DNA of 64,000 nucleotides from Megamerina dolium (Eukaryota; Arthropoda; Insecta; Diptera; Megamerinidae): the NCBI GenBank assembly GCA_963854835.1, contig OY978527.1, forward strand, positions 22,512,057-22,576,056, read 5' to 3'. The notes under the pieces are model-generated. The model was not told where the DNA came from, searched no databases, and saw nothing but the letters and a program-made list of their open reading frames with translations. This document shows, in pieces, positions 39,660-49,582 of this stretch; the stretch's first letter is position 1; every line of letters begins with the position of its first letter. Made by a program: the position numbers and the translations under genes.

Positions 39660-40630
39660 TAATATTTAAATTGAAATGAAATGTGATGAATTTAATTTAA
39701 TATTTATATTAAAATGAAATATGATTAATTCTGTAAATAAATTGTTTCCTATTTGTGTTTTTATGTTAGCTGCTGCTGTAGAAAGATCCGCAGGCTCAAG
39801 GTCTTCATCATTTGGTTCAATGGTATCTCCAACTTCGATTGGGATGAAGGACAAATAATTTTTGTAAAATATGCAGACGTTATGAATTGTACAACATGCA
39901 TTCATAATTTGTGTTGTCTTTTCTGCAGAATAATGAAGCTCTTTTGATCCAATTATACTTCGGAATCTATTCTTCAAAACTCCATACCAGCGCTCAATGA
40001 TGTTTCGACCCTTACAGTGTTTTTCATTGTATCGTCTTTGTTCTGCGTGAGATGGCGTCATAAAGAAGGGCTGCAGAGGATCACATAATAAGAAGGATAG
40101 AAATTTATTATCAATACCTCAATTAAAATTGCTTTTTTTATTTCTTCTATATCTAGTATCGAGCACTGGTGTTCCATACGAAGGAGTCGTGGTTAGCTCC
40201 AGGATGTCCTGCGTCAACAAATGTAATCACCATGTCGTGATCACATATCTGAAATCCGTATTGTATTGAAATGAGAATCTTAAAAAAGATATGCTTTGTA
40301 CTTACTACCATTACATTGATGCTATAAAGCCCCATCCTATTGTAGTACAGATGTCTGCAATTTGCTTTCGGTGCTTTTATAAGCACGCGGCTGTCAGGCA
40401 TTCCACATTTATTGAAGAATTGCTCCTTCACGTCGTTTTATTTTTCCTCGGTCCTGCACATGCTTACCCACTTATGGGAAAAATGCTCCTCAAAAATGTT
40501 CAAGCATTCCGCTATTACTTTTGCAACCGTAGACTGACTCTTTGCTGAGACACTTTCGTTACCCACTGACTTTTGGTAGCTTCCAGTTGCAAGAAATCGT
40601 TGAAATGTGTACAGTTTCAATTGTGGTGTC
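39660..40630 (-). pseudogene. PIF/Harbinger transposase relic (HARBI1/DDE_4 type)
   Basis: Minus-strand pieces in order are as follows. TFQRFLATGSYQKSVGNE (about 40605-40555) is the N-terminal hallmark. CRHLYYNRMGLYSINVMVV (about 40355-40305) follows. FVDAGHPGANHDSFVW (about 40225-40175) carries a catalytic Asp. NIIERWYGVLKNRFRSI (about 40005-39955) carries the Glu-containing block. The frames 40431-40153 and 40061-39666 may be true exons, split near 40079 and 40295 by possible introns. A frame change near 40440 is also present. It is a different family from the element at 12530. Its termini were not located. Confidence 0.85.
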
Positions 40631-40639
40631 AGGTGAAAA

Positions 40640-41400
40640 TGTATCCAAATACTACTTTCCTAACTCGAAAGTTTTTAACAAATCTTAAAGAAAAAGATAT
40701 TGTATTAATATACACTTATTAATGTAAAGTGTGTGAGGTATGTGGGCGCAAGCCGGAGCAACCACTTTACTTGTATCCCATTTCATCCCCAATTACAACA
40801 TCCACAACTATTTCTCTGTAAATGCACTACTACTTACCCTGCGTTCGGCAATTGTAAGACATTTGTAGAATTTCGCAGCCGGCGCCTCTGAATCCGCAAT
40901 TCCTCTTCTTGCCTAATAGATTTTCTCAAAATTCTAATTTGTTAAATTTAATTTTGCTTCAATTTAAATTTGTTAAATTTAATTTTGTTTTTCTTTTTTT
41001 CAACTTATACACTAAGTAAATAAAACAATTTTGACAACGGTAGACGATAATTAGTAATCGTGATAGAGAATTCCGAATTCAGACGATTTCGTTTGTACAC
41101 GAATCGTTCGTCTGGCTTTTAGTTAGAGATAGAGAATGAAGCTGTTGATGTCTCAGATACGGCAAAAAAAAAAAAAAATTTACGTTAAATAAGTTTACAC
41201 GTATATCGGGATTTCTCTCAGAAAAATTTTTTAACGGAATGCCGGTGTTACTTAAATTGGAATATCCTTCCGTAATATTTTTCCGAGAGGTAACCGCGTG
41301 TAAACTTATTTTACAAAAAGAATTTAAGAAAAATGTTTCGGCCGATCTAAAATGTAAAATTTTATCTTTTGCAAAACCCCAGCGATTTATAAAATATATA
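40640..41400. other. Gene-free stretch with an imperfect palindrome
   Basis: No gene is supported. An imperfect palindrome lies at 41077-41111 (cagacgattt to ttcgtctg). An A-run lies at 41165-41178. Confidence 0.45.
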
Positions 41401-41402
41401 TA

Positions 41403-43040
41403 CACTGTCGGACAAAATAAAGTGCAAACCCTTTATGCCGAAATTATTTTGAATATTTTGTACTCAATTAATAGTTGCATCCCTGTTAAATATTATTTTC
41501 TAATTGGGGGATTCCCCAAAAGTGTACAAATGAAAAAAAAAATTATACACACTCTTGATTATTTTTAGCTATACATGCAAAGAGTAGTGTTACTTGTTTC
41601 ATTGTCGGACAAAATAAAGTGCAAAGTGCAATCTCGCTGAGAATAATTAAATAATTTTTTCTACTTTTCATTGATTTACACCGGAAATTTAAAGGTAATG
41701 CATTTTTATGAATTAAAATAGTGTGTGGCATAAAAATAATTAGAATATGGATTAATAGATTGTGAAGATTTGCAAAATGAAGCCGTTGTCGAAGGATGTC
41801 AAGGATACGCTGATCAAGGACCGTAATAATGGCAATGGGTATAAAGAGCTATCAGCAAAATATAAAATATCAATATCTGGAGCAAGAAAAATTGTTGAAA
41901 AACATCGAATTTTGGGAACGAATGAAAGTTTAAAGAAATTCTGCGGAAGAAAACGCAAGACAACAGCACAGGATGACAGACAAATTTTAATTCTGGCCAA
42001 AAAAGGTCCTTTGAACTCAGCAAGGGAAATAAAAGAATTAACCAATTTGGATATTTCTTCACGAATAGTACAAAGGAGGCTCAACGAAAAAGGATTAAAG
42101 AATTTCTATGCGAAGAAAAAGCCTCTCCTTCGACCTGCAAACATAAAAAACGGCTTGAGTTTGCAAAAAAGTATATTTCCATGCCAGAATCCTTCTGGAA
42201 TCGCATTATTTGGTCTGACGAGTCTAAATTTGAGTTAAAAAACTCAAAAAGACGAAAGCGAGTATGGTGTGAGCCTTCGCAGAGACTGAACTCGAAGAAC
42301 GTTTCGCACACAGTTAAACACGGTGGAGGTTCTCTGATGGTGTGGGGTTGTTTTTCCTCAAGCGGTGTAGGACAAATTGTCAAAATAGATACCAAAATGA
42401 CTGGAGAGCATTATGTCAACATTTTGATGCCCAACCTAGGAAGAAGTGCTGAGGAAATGAGTTTGGGTGATTTTATATTTCAACAGGATAATGATCCCAA
42501 GCACACATGCAAGATCGCAACTAAGTATTTTCATGAAAATGGAATTGAAAAATTAGAATGGCCTCCACAATCACCGGATCTAAATCCGATTGAACATTTG
42601 TGGACCATTTTAGATGATAAAATTCCTTTTAACTCTCGTACTAACTTAAAATCGTTTTGGGAAAGCATGCAGAAGGAGTGGAAAGAAATATCGAAGGATA
42701 CATTGAAAAATTTAGTAACAAGTATTCCAAAAGGATTAGCTGAGGTAATTAAAAATAAAGGAGGCCATACAAAATACTAACTTATATTTTTTTTTTAATA
42801 ATTGAAGTTGAAAATTTTAGTTTGCACTTTATTTTGTCTAATATAATTTGACAATGAGATACTATTTTTATCCTTGTGCTATATTTCAGAGAATGAATTC
42901 CCATTTTTTGTTTTTTAATTTATGTTATTGAAGTATATAAACTATTTATGTTTTCGTTTTTTAATAAAAATATATAAAAAAAAATTTAAGCTACATTGAA
43001 TTTTTTCATTTTACTTTGCACTTTATTTTGTCCGACAGTG
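41403..43040 (+). mobile_element. Tc1-like element (family Tc1-B) with IR/DR ends
   Basis: The 1638-bp element starts cactgtcggacaaaataaag and ends with the inverse, flanked by TA (41401-41402, 43041-43042). The motif gtcggacaaaataaagtgca is repeated inside the left end at about 41604. An inverse partial copy (tgcactttattttgtcta) lies inside the right end at about 42823. It therefore has the two-site IR/DR arrangement also seen in family Tc1-A. On its right it runs directly into (TA)n. Confidence 0.95.
41777..42780 (+). pseudogene. Tc1 transposase (DD34E) with a single frameshift
   Basis: The ATG at 41777 opens with MKPLSKDVKDTLIKDR and a helix-turn-helix region (YKISISGARKIVEKH). The catalytic core is complete in 42181-42780: WSDESKFEL, QQDNDPKHT and DLNPIEHLW, with 34 residues between the last Asp and Glu. 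The N-terminal part and the core are in different frames. The shift lies in the A-run at about 42146-42151, where one A appears to be missing. No other break was seen and the C-terminus (GGHTKY) is natural for the family. Confidence 0.92.
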
Positions 43041-43214
<174 letters not shown>

Positions 43215-43217
43215 AAT

Positions 43218-43392
43218 ACATAAACAAATTTTACAGTAGTAAAAATATATTAAAACTGGGATATATTGTTATTTATTAAATATCCTATGGAGAAAGAAAT
43301 ATGTATATATAAGTATGTGAGATATATCACACATCGATATCAATTGCTAAAGCTAGTATATATGATTGTATTCCATTTTATTATACGTATGT
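43218..43392 (+). repeat. Long inverted repeat, left arm
   Basis: The arm is identical by eye to the reverse complement of 43886-44058 over about 170 bp. Anchors are the catcgatatcaattgctaaa block here and its inverse tttagcaattgatatcgatg on the right. The loop of about 490 bp holds a SINE and a (TA)n array. Confidence 0.95.
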
Positions 43393-43426
43393 ATATGAGT
43401 CAACTGGGTATATGAGTATACTGAGC

Positions 43427-43739
43427 TGGGTGCCGTAGCTCAGTGGTTAGTGTGTTGGCCTTCTGATCTGTAGGTCGTGGTTCCATCCCCGGCTGATGCA
43501 TAATAAACTTAATATCGAAAAGATTTTTCTTTCGAACGGTATCCACCTGTCGGCAAGCAATTGGTAATTCTTCCGACAGTAACAACTTTTCATGAAAAAA
43601 GCTTCTGAAAGATCTCTGTGACAAAGCTCAGAAAAAGTAATGTCGCAAGGGTTCTGCCGTTCGTAACCGGCTAAAATAAGCAGGTCCCTTCTAATACTGT
43701 CCAAAATTTAACACGAACAACAGTAATGGAAGAGAAGCT
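43427..43739 (+). repeat. SINE (family Sn), 3'-truncated
   Basis: A tRNA-like head (tgggtgccgtagctcagtgg, with A-box-like tagctcagtgg and B-box-like ggttccatcc) is followed by the family body (cacctgtcggcaa, cgacagtaacaac, gccgttcgtaaccggctaaa). Compared with 62221-62589 it lacks the last ~50 bp and tail, being cut by (TA)n at 43740. It lies in the loop of the long inverted repeat. Confidence 0.9.
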
Positions 43740-44060
<321 letters not shown>

Positions 44061-44064
44061 AAGT

Positions 44065-44510
44065 TAAATAATATATTACGAGTACCTATGTATGTCCTTG
44101 TAGTTTTATTAAAATTTAATCAAATGTGAAATTCTGTCCTTTGTTGTTCTTCGCAATGACTAAGTAATATATTCAGATACATATAGATGTACATTGTAAA
44201 GGATGATGACCCAAAATAGTTATCCCATACCCTGAGAGAGAAACAAAAGACTGCTATGTAATACTTAAAAATTGTTATCTCATCCTCAGCAAAGCTATAA
44301 TTTATGCCCTCCATGCAGAATGTATGCATATATACTTACTCGTACATATGTCTGTTATTGTAAAAGCAATTTGAGAAATTTAAGGTCAACACACCAGTAG
44401 CGTAGCCAGGGTAGGAGATCAGGGTGATAAATTCCCCCTTGTCCGATGGACATGTTAAAAAAGAAAAATAATAATATGCCATATGTACAAGTTTAAATCC
44501 GCTGTCTTTC
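44065..44510. other. Gene-free stretch
   Basis: No gene or repeat is recognised. Confidence 0.5.
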
Positions 44511-44514
44511 GGTA

Positions 44515-44853
44515 AAAAAAACCCCATGGCTCGTAAACGTATGGAAATGGCTTGTTGAGTAACTCCCAACTCTTCGGCAAGCATTTTTGCGATTGGGTGT
44601 CGTCCTCATCCAAAAGAGCCTGCAAATCATGGTCCTCAACTTTTCTGGGTCTATTTTCACCCTTCTTGTCACTCAAGTCAAAATGGCCTTCTTTGAACCG
44701 ACGAAACCAGTCTTTGCAAGTGGTTTCCGATAGCGCACTGTCACCATAGGCCTCCACAAGCATTCGATGCGACTCAGCAGCAGATTTCTTCAAATTGAAG
44801 CAAAAAAGTAGAGCTTCCCGCATATGCTCCTTTTCTGGCACGAAACTAGACAT
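44515..44853 (-). pseudogene. Mariner transposase N-terminal fragment
   Basis: The minus strand starts MSSFVPEKEHMREALLFCFN and continues TCKDWFRRFKEGHFDLSDK, GENRPRKVEDHDLQALLDED and, after a frameshift near 44582, MLAEELGVTQQAISIRLRAM. This is the two-helix-turn-helix DNA-binding half of an irritans-type mariner. The catalytic half is missing, so this is a broken end. The terminal repeat expected upstream (above 44860) is not clear. Confidence 0.9.
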
Positions 44854-44879
44854 GGTATTGTTGTTGTGTTAATCCATTT

Positions 44880-46040
44880 TCAATCAAAAACGCTAATGTG
44901 CTATCAACAGATATTGGCAGAGAGCAAACGCAGTAAATGTATTTTTTATTACAGTTAAGCTATCACTACTCACAGTTGCTTTTAAAACTAAGGCCGTATG
45001 TCCTTGTTCAGATGTCTTAGCGTAAATTGCCGCAGCATGTAATAAGACAGACGTAGAATATTCTTTGTTCTGAGGCTACATTTCTTTTTAGTCGAGAGCC
45101 AGCCTCATTATAATTTAGTTTTGGTCGGCCTAGTTTTTGTGGTGATACATCTTGCTCAGCAAATTTTAATTACCATGTAATTGGTAAGCCATTTTGAGTG
45201 ATTTCTTTTAATTTGGTCCATGTTCATATTACAATTTGGTAAATGCTCTTTAATATAATTGTTAAAATTTTATACTTTTAACATCATTTAAACTTTTGGT
45301 ATTGATACTTTCCAATATATGGTTTATTAAAGCATCTTCTGAGCGATTATTGCCGATTTTTCGAAAAGGGAACACAACTACAAATATTATGTTGTGTTAT
45401 ATTTTATATAATAAAATATTGTACAATCGAACAATAAAACATAATAGTAACTAAAGTACTTGGACTAATTATTTCCATAGTTACACTTTCTATATGTATA
45501 AAGTTTTTGAATCACAAGTATTTAAAAATAAAAAATAAAAGCTATATCCACACCGTTTCAGAAAATGAAAACGAAACCAAAAAAACTTTTTTTTTAAAGA
45601 TTTTACTTCAAGAAAATATTCTGTTATATACATATCTGCAACTCTATGAATTTACGTATGAAATTTTTTTAAGCAGTTGTTAGTTTTATTAAAACAAAGT
45701 GAGACTCCACACTTCTCACAGCTTATTTGTGTGTATCCCGTACATCCAGATATTTTGCATCTTCCACCACATTTAATTCACATATTTTTTTAAACTTTTT
45801 ACATGGAGTACTTTTATTTATTAGTATTATTATTATTATTATTTTATTTATATTCAGTTCAGCTTTCATTCATTCAATTTATTCATTCCATATGTATATA
45901 TGTATATTGTACTGTACTATTTTTAGTAATGACATTTATAACATCTTGCCAAATATACAAGTTATTAAAGATACACAAATTCTCGGGGGTATTTAACTTT
46001 AGATTAATAATAACTTATAAAAATTTCACGAAAATCACTG
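44880..46040. other. Gene-free stretch with a possible ORF remnant
   Basis: No intact gene is present. On the minus strand about 45185-45055 reads PQKLGRPKLNYNEAGSRLKR, a coherent basic stretch that resembles conserved regions of transposon-associated ORFs. Its family is not identified. A (tta)n patch lies at 45821-45845. Confidence 0.4.
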
Positions 46041-46042
46041 AA

Positions 46043-46170
46043 ATAACTTAAAAACATTTCCTTAACTTAAAAACATTTCATTACTTAACTTAAAAACAAT
46101 TCATTACTTTAACACAAAAACATTTCATTACTTCATTTTAAACATTTCATTAATTCAAAAATATCACATT
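46043..46170. repeat. Degenerate short tandem repeat
   Basis: The block acttaaaaacatttcattac recurs five to six times with variable spacing, for example near 46046, 46066, 46088, 46110 and 46136. Confidence 0.8.
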
Positions 46171-46249
46171 TGTATAAAGAGATCAATAAAAAACAAAATA
46201 GTTCTAATTATCGACAAGATTGAAAATGGAAATTTTAATTGGAATTATA

Positions 46250-46710
46250 CACATGGTTTAAAATTTCCATTTTCATCCTTTCTTGAACTTCTTCAGACTT
46301 CGTTTTTAACAACTCGTTCAACATAGAAAAAAAGCCGCTGTTTGCCTCCTCGACTTTTTATTTTGCAGTTAGCACATTTTCAACAGTATCACACAGCCGG
46401 ATAAAACGTTCGCGTGCGTCTTCTTCCTGCCGCTGACGTTTTGGCGCTTTTTTCGATTTTGGTACATTTGTACTGCACTGGCTGTCAGCGCCGCATCCGA
46501 GCATTCGTCCTGCAGTAATTCCACCAATTCGCAATCTGTTTGTACCGAATCGCTCTGCGGTGTTTGCGGGGAATTACTGCAGCTCGGTTGATCGTCACTG
46601 ATCCAATGCAAGTTCGAGAACGTTCTGCAAAAAGGATGGAAAAAATTTAGCATATGGTCAATTGAACATGAGTGCATCTTTATTTCCTCAATCAGCTTTT
46701 CTTCCATTGT
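46250..46710 (-). pseudogene. MADF/BESS-like protein remnant with internal break
   Basis: The minus strand begins MEEKLIEEIKMHSC at 46707, which looks like the first helix of a MADF domain. The rest of the domain is missing: the sequence passes tttttccatcctttttgcag, a good 3' splice site, into a new segment (CSNSPQTPQSD, then VELLQDECSDAAL). After a frameshift near 46450 it reads KKAPKRQRQEEDARERFIRL and, past an in-frame stop, SMLNELLKTKSEEVQERMK, a coiled C-terminal region. Such proteins occur both as host regulators and as Harbinger accessory genes. I cannot tell which this was. Confidence 0.5.
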
Positions 46711-46719
46711 GTTAATTTC

Positions 46720-48020
46720 TGAAAAATTTAATATAAACTATTATATACAATATTTATTGTTAGTATATTATACTTACACTGCTGCCTTATATGTGTATAT
46801 GCTATGAATGTTGCCCAACATTTTGCTTCGCTTTGCTTTGCTTTGCTTCAAGCATTTTTTATGTGAACATATACATGCGAATGCATACATCGCACTTATC
46901 TGTCAAAGCAAAACACTGAAGCAAAGCGAAGCCAAAGTCGTATGTATACAGGCCTTAAAATTTCGAACTTATTTTTGATAGGTTTCCGTTTGCGTACTTT
47001 CTGTATATTTCCATAAATCGAGCGTACTATTTAATAATTTTAAAATTAAATATTTTAATAGTAGTAATTATTACTTATTATAATTTATTATTGTACTAGT
47101 TAGTTATTATAATTAGTGTATTTAATTTTTTATATGTTTTGCCTTATGGATTGGTTGAAGGAGTGTGGTGATAACCAAGCCCATGGTAAATAATGCGTAT
47201 ATTAGCCGCATTCTTTTGCACGTGAGTTGCAAAAGAACAATGACTTATTTGCCAAACTGCATGCAAAGCAACAACAAAAAATAAGCGACATCGTCTATTT
47301 TAACCGAGATCAATTGAAGTTGCTTATATTTTATTCGACCTGAGTTATAGTGTTAGAAAGTACAAAAACAGCACTATTGTGAATAGACTACTATATATAT
47401 GTAATATAATTACTGATTACTGTTATTTGTAATGCAGTTAATACATACATATGTAATGCTGTGCGTATCTGCATATCTATGATAAATTTATAACAATTTA
47501 ATTACTACTGAAGTAAGTATGCGAAGTTAACCACTTAATACAGGTGCTTCCCAAAAATATACGGGTCTACGTCTTGGAAGCACTCGACCACATGGTCGAC
47601 CAAAGTCCATTCAACTCAGCAGAATACGGCACTGCTTTGTACGGGAACAATACAAAGCATATCCATATTCTTGTTGCTACAACAACAACAACATCTTACT
47701 ACAAGTATACAGATATTTTTGCCTCGCTCGCTCTCGTTAATAATGATCTTACTCAAGATGACAAATGATATGAAATGAAAACAAACCAGATAACGAGTAA
47801 ATTCATTTTTATTATTTTTTAAAATGCCAAACTACACAATTCATAAAATACAATTATTGAAAATTATACTAAAATACTTATTCATTCATAAAAGTAAAGA
47901 AATCAAACCAAATAAATATCAAAATCCGCATATAATATGGCACGCTATTATCCACGCTGCCATACAAAAGTCTATTTTAATCGCTATGTGAAATCAGAGA
48001 CATATTATCCTATCCTATAT
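46720..48020. other. Gene-free stretch with inverted gcaaagcgaagc motifs and a hairpin
   Basis: Inverted clusters of gcttcgctttgcttt (about 46829-46850) and gaagcaaagcgaagc (about 46919-46933) suggest the end of a TIR element, but the partner end was not found. A perfect 10-bp hairpin (ttcttttgca, loop cgtgagt, tgcaaaagaa) lies at 47211-47237. Otherwise nothing is recognised. Confidence 0.45.
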
Positions 48021-48137
48021 AATTTCAATATTGAATCTTCATCGTCGGATTCGTATATAGGTACATGTGAAAGTATTTATACATGTGACATGCCGACTCA
48101 AATTGAATGTGTGAGGCTGCGATTGGTTTACGTATAA

Positions 48138-48775
48138 GTGCCTGTTCACATTGGCCTGCCCAGACGCAACTGTGCGAGCGAGATAGGTAGAAAATTAGGC
48201 AGTAAGAAAGAGATGGAAGTTTTTCGCCGAAAATCCAATCCAAAATTAAAAATCGGCGCAACGATCTATGTTCTATGTCCAATGTGTTCCGATTATGACA
48301 ACTATGCTCACAAATTTTTAGACGTAGAAGCGATAACATCAATAAGAAGCGTTCTATATTAGGGTTGTGCAATTAATTGTTTGTTCAAAAAGTCTGATTA
48401 ATCAAATTATTCGACAAATCAATTCGCTTGATCAAAATTAAGATTTATCAAAATTGAAATTATTCGATTAATCGCAATCATTTTCATTTTTATTTTTTCT
48501 GTATGTATGAAATATTTGAAATATTATCAATATTTTGAAAATTTTTTTATAATAATTTCTATTTTCAATAGTCAAAATCATGATAATTCGATTAATTTCA
48601 TATTTGATTAATCGTATACTTTGATAAATCAATATTTCTAAACAAACGATTAATTGCACAGCCCTACTTTATTCCAAAATTCCAATTCCACTTTAGCATT
48701 TTAGTTGAAATAAAACCGGCGCAATTGCACTAATGTGATCACAGCGTTCATGGGAAATTTAATGTAAACAGGCAC
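48138..48775. mobile_element. TIR MITE with TAA target duplication (Tourist-like)
   Basis: The ends are inverted: gtgcctgttcacatt at 48138 and aatgtaaacaggcac ending 48775, with TAA on both sides (48135-48137, 48776-48778). Segment S copy 3 supplies the empty site (tttacgtatgaaaatgctc). There is no coding capacity. A second small TIR element sits inside at 48361-48665. TAA is the duplication type of PIF/Harbinger. Confidence 0.88.
48361..48665. mobile_element. Small TIR element nested inside the MITE
   Basis: The left end agggttgtgcaattaattgt and right end acgattaattgcacagccct are inverted repeats of about 25 bp with one or two differences. The interior is composed of multiple gattaatcg-like inverted motifs. 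The AGGGxTG start would suit a hAT-type MITE, but no convincing 8-bp duplication was seen. Confidence 0.8.
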
Positions 48776-49019
48776 TAAAAATGCTCCTTTTCAACTGTTT
48801 CCAGTGTATCTAAAACCATTTTTGGTTTTGAGTGAGAAACGCAGGTATGTTTGTTATTTTTTTTAAGAAAATGCGAAAATGAAGTGTAAAATCGCCGATA
48901 ATTGAAGAAAAAGTGAAAGAAAGGGATTCGAAGAGAATTCATAAGTCATTCGAAAACCTAGGTTTCTTCGCCAGATTTGCTGTTAAAACGATGTCTGTTA
49001 ACAGTGGGATATCTATATC

Positions 49020-49488
49020 AGAGCAGAGGCTATAGAAGTATAGAGACAGAGACCAGAGACTATAGAAGTATAGAGATATCCCACTGTTAATAGACAGTGT
49101 TTTAACAGCAAATTGGGCGATAAAACAATGGCCACCTTTTCACTCAAAACCAAAAATTGTTTTAGATACACTGGAAACAGTTGACAATGAGCATTTTCAT
49201 ACGTAAACCAACCGCAGCTTCGCACAATCAATTTGAGTCGGCATGTCACATATTAATTACTTTCATACGTATGTGCCTATGTATGAATCCGACAATGAAC
49301 ATTGAAATATATGTAATAATTATAAATTATTTTTACACAGAGATATGCGAAATTTATCATATGTAATAATTGAATAAGTCTGTTCTGAAAAAAATTATTT
49401 ATATCCAAAATTTATTCAAATTAAATTTAAATCTTCCTGTTGAAAGATTGGCTGCCATTTTTCACTCATAATTCAGTCCATTGAATGA
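49020..49488 (-). repeat. Segment S, copy 2 (minus orientation)
   Basis: The reverse complement is nearly identical to 51548-51945 from gagaccagagactatagaag through ttcagtccattgaatga. It carries an extra block of about 80 bp (49215-49290: caatttgagtcggcatgtca and so on) that copy 3 lacks but copy 1 has. Together with the end of copy 1 it forms a palindrome around 49040: the segment gctgttaaaac-to-gggatatct at 48973-49015 pairs with 49073-49117. Confidence 0.93.
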
Positions 49489-49582
49489 CACATATACATA
49501 CATACATACTTCAGAGCAAAAAGTCATCGAATTTTCGTAATATATTACTAATATTGTACTCAAAGTACTTAATTCAGATATA

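Larger units (their letters stand above)
48025..49015 (+). repeat. Segment S, copy 1 (plus orientation), interrupted by a MITE
   Basis: 48025-48134 and 48779-49015 align with segment S copy 3 (51548-51945) on the same strand. Anchors are cttcatcgtcggattcgt, ttggtttacgta, aaatgctc, ctgtttccagtgtatctaaa and cgccagatttgctgttaaaa. The 48138-48775 element is inserted between the second and third anchors. Copy 1 also has about 100 bp not present in the other copies (about 48840-48955). It retains a block (about 48060-48120) that copy 3 lacks and copy 2 keeps. Confidence 0.85.
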
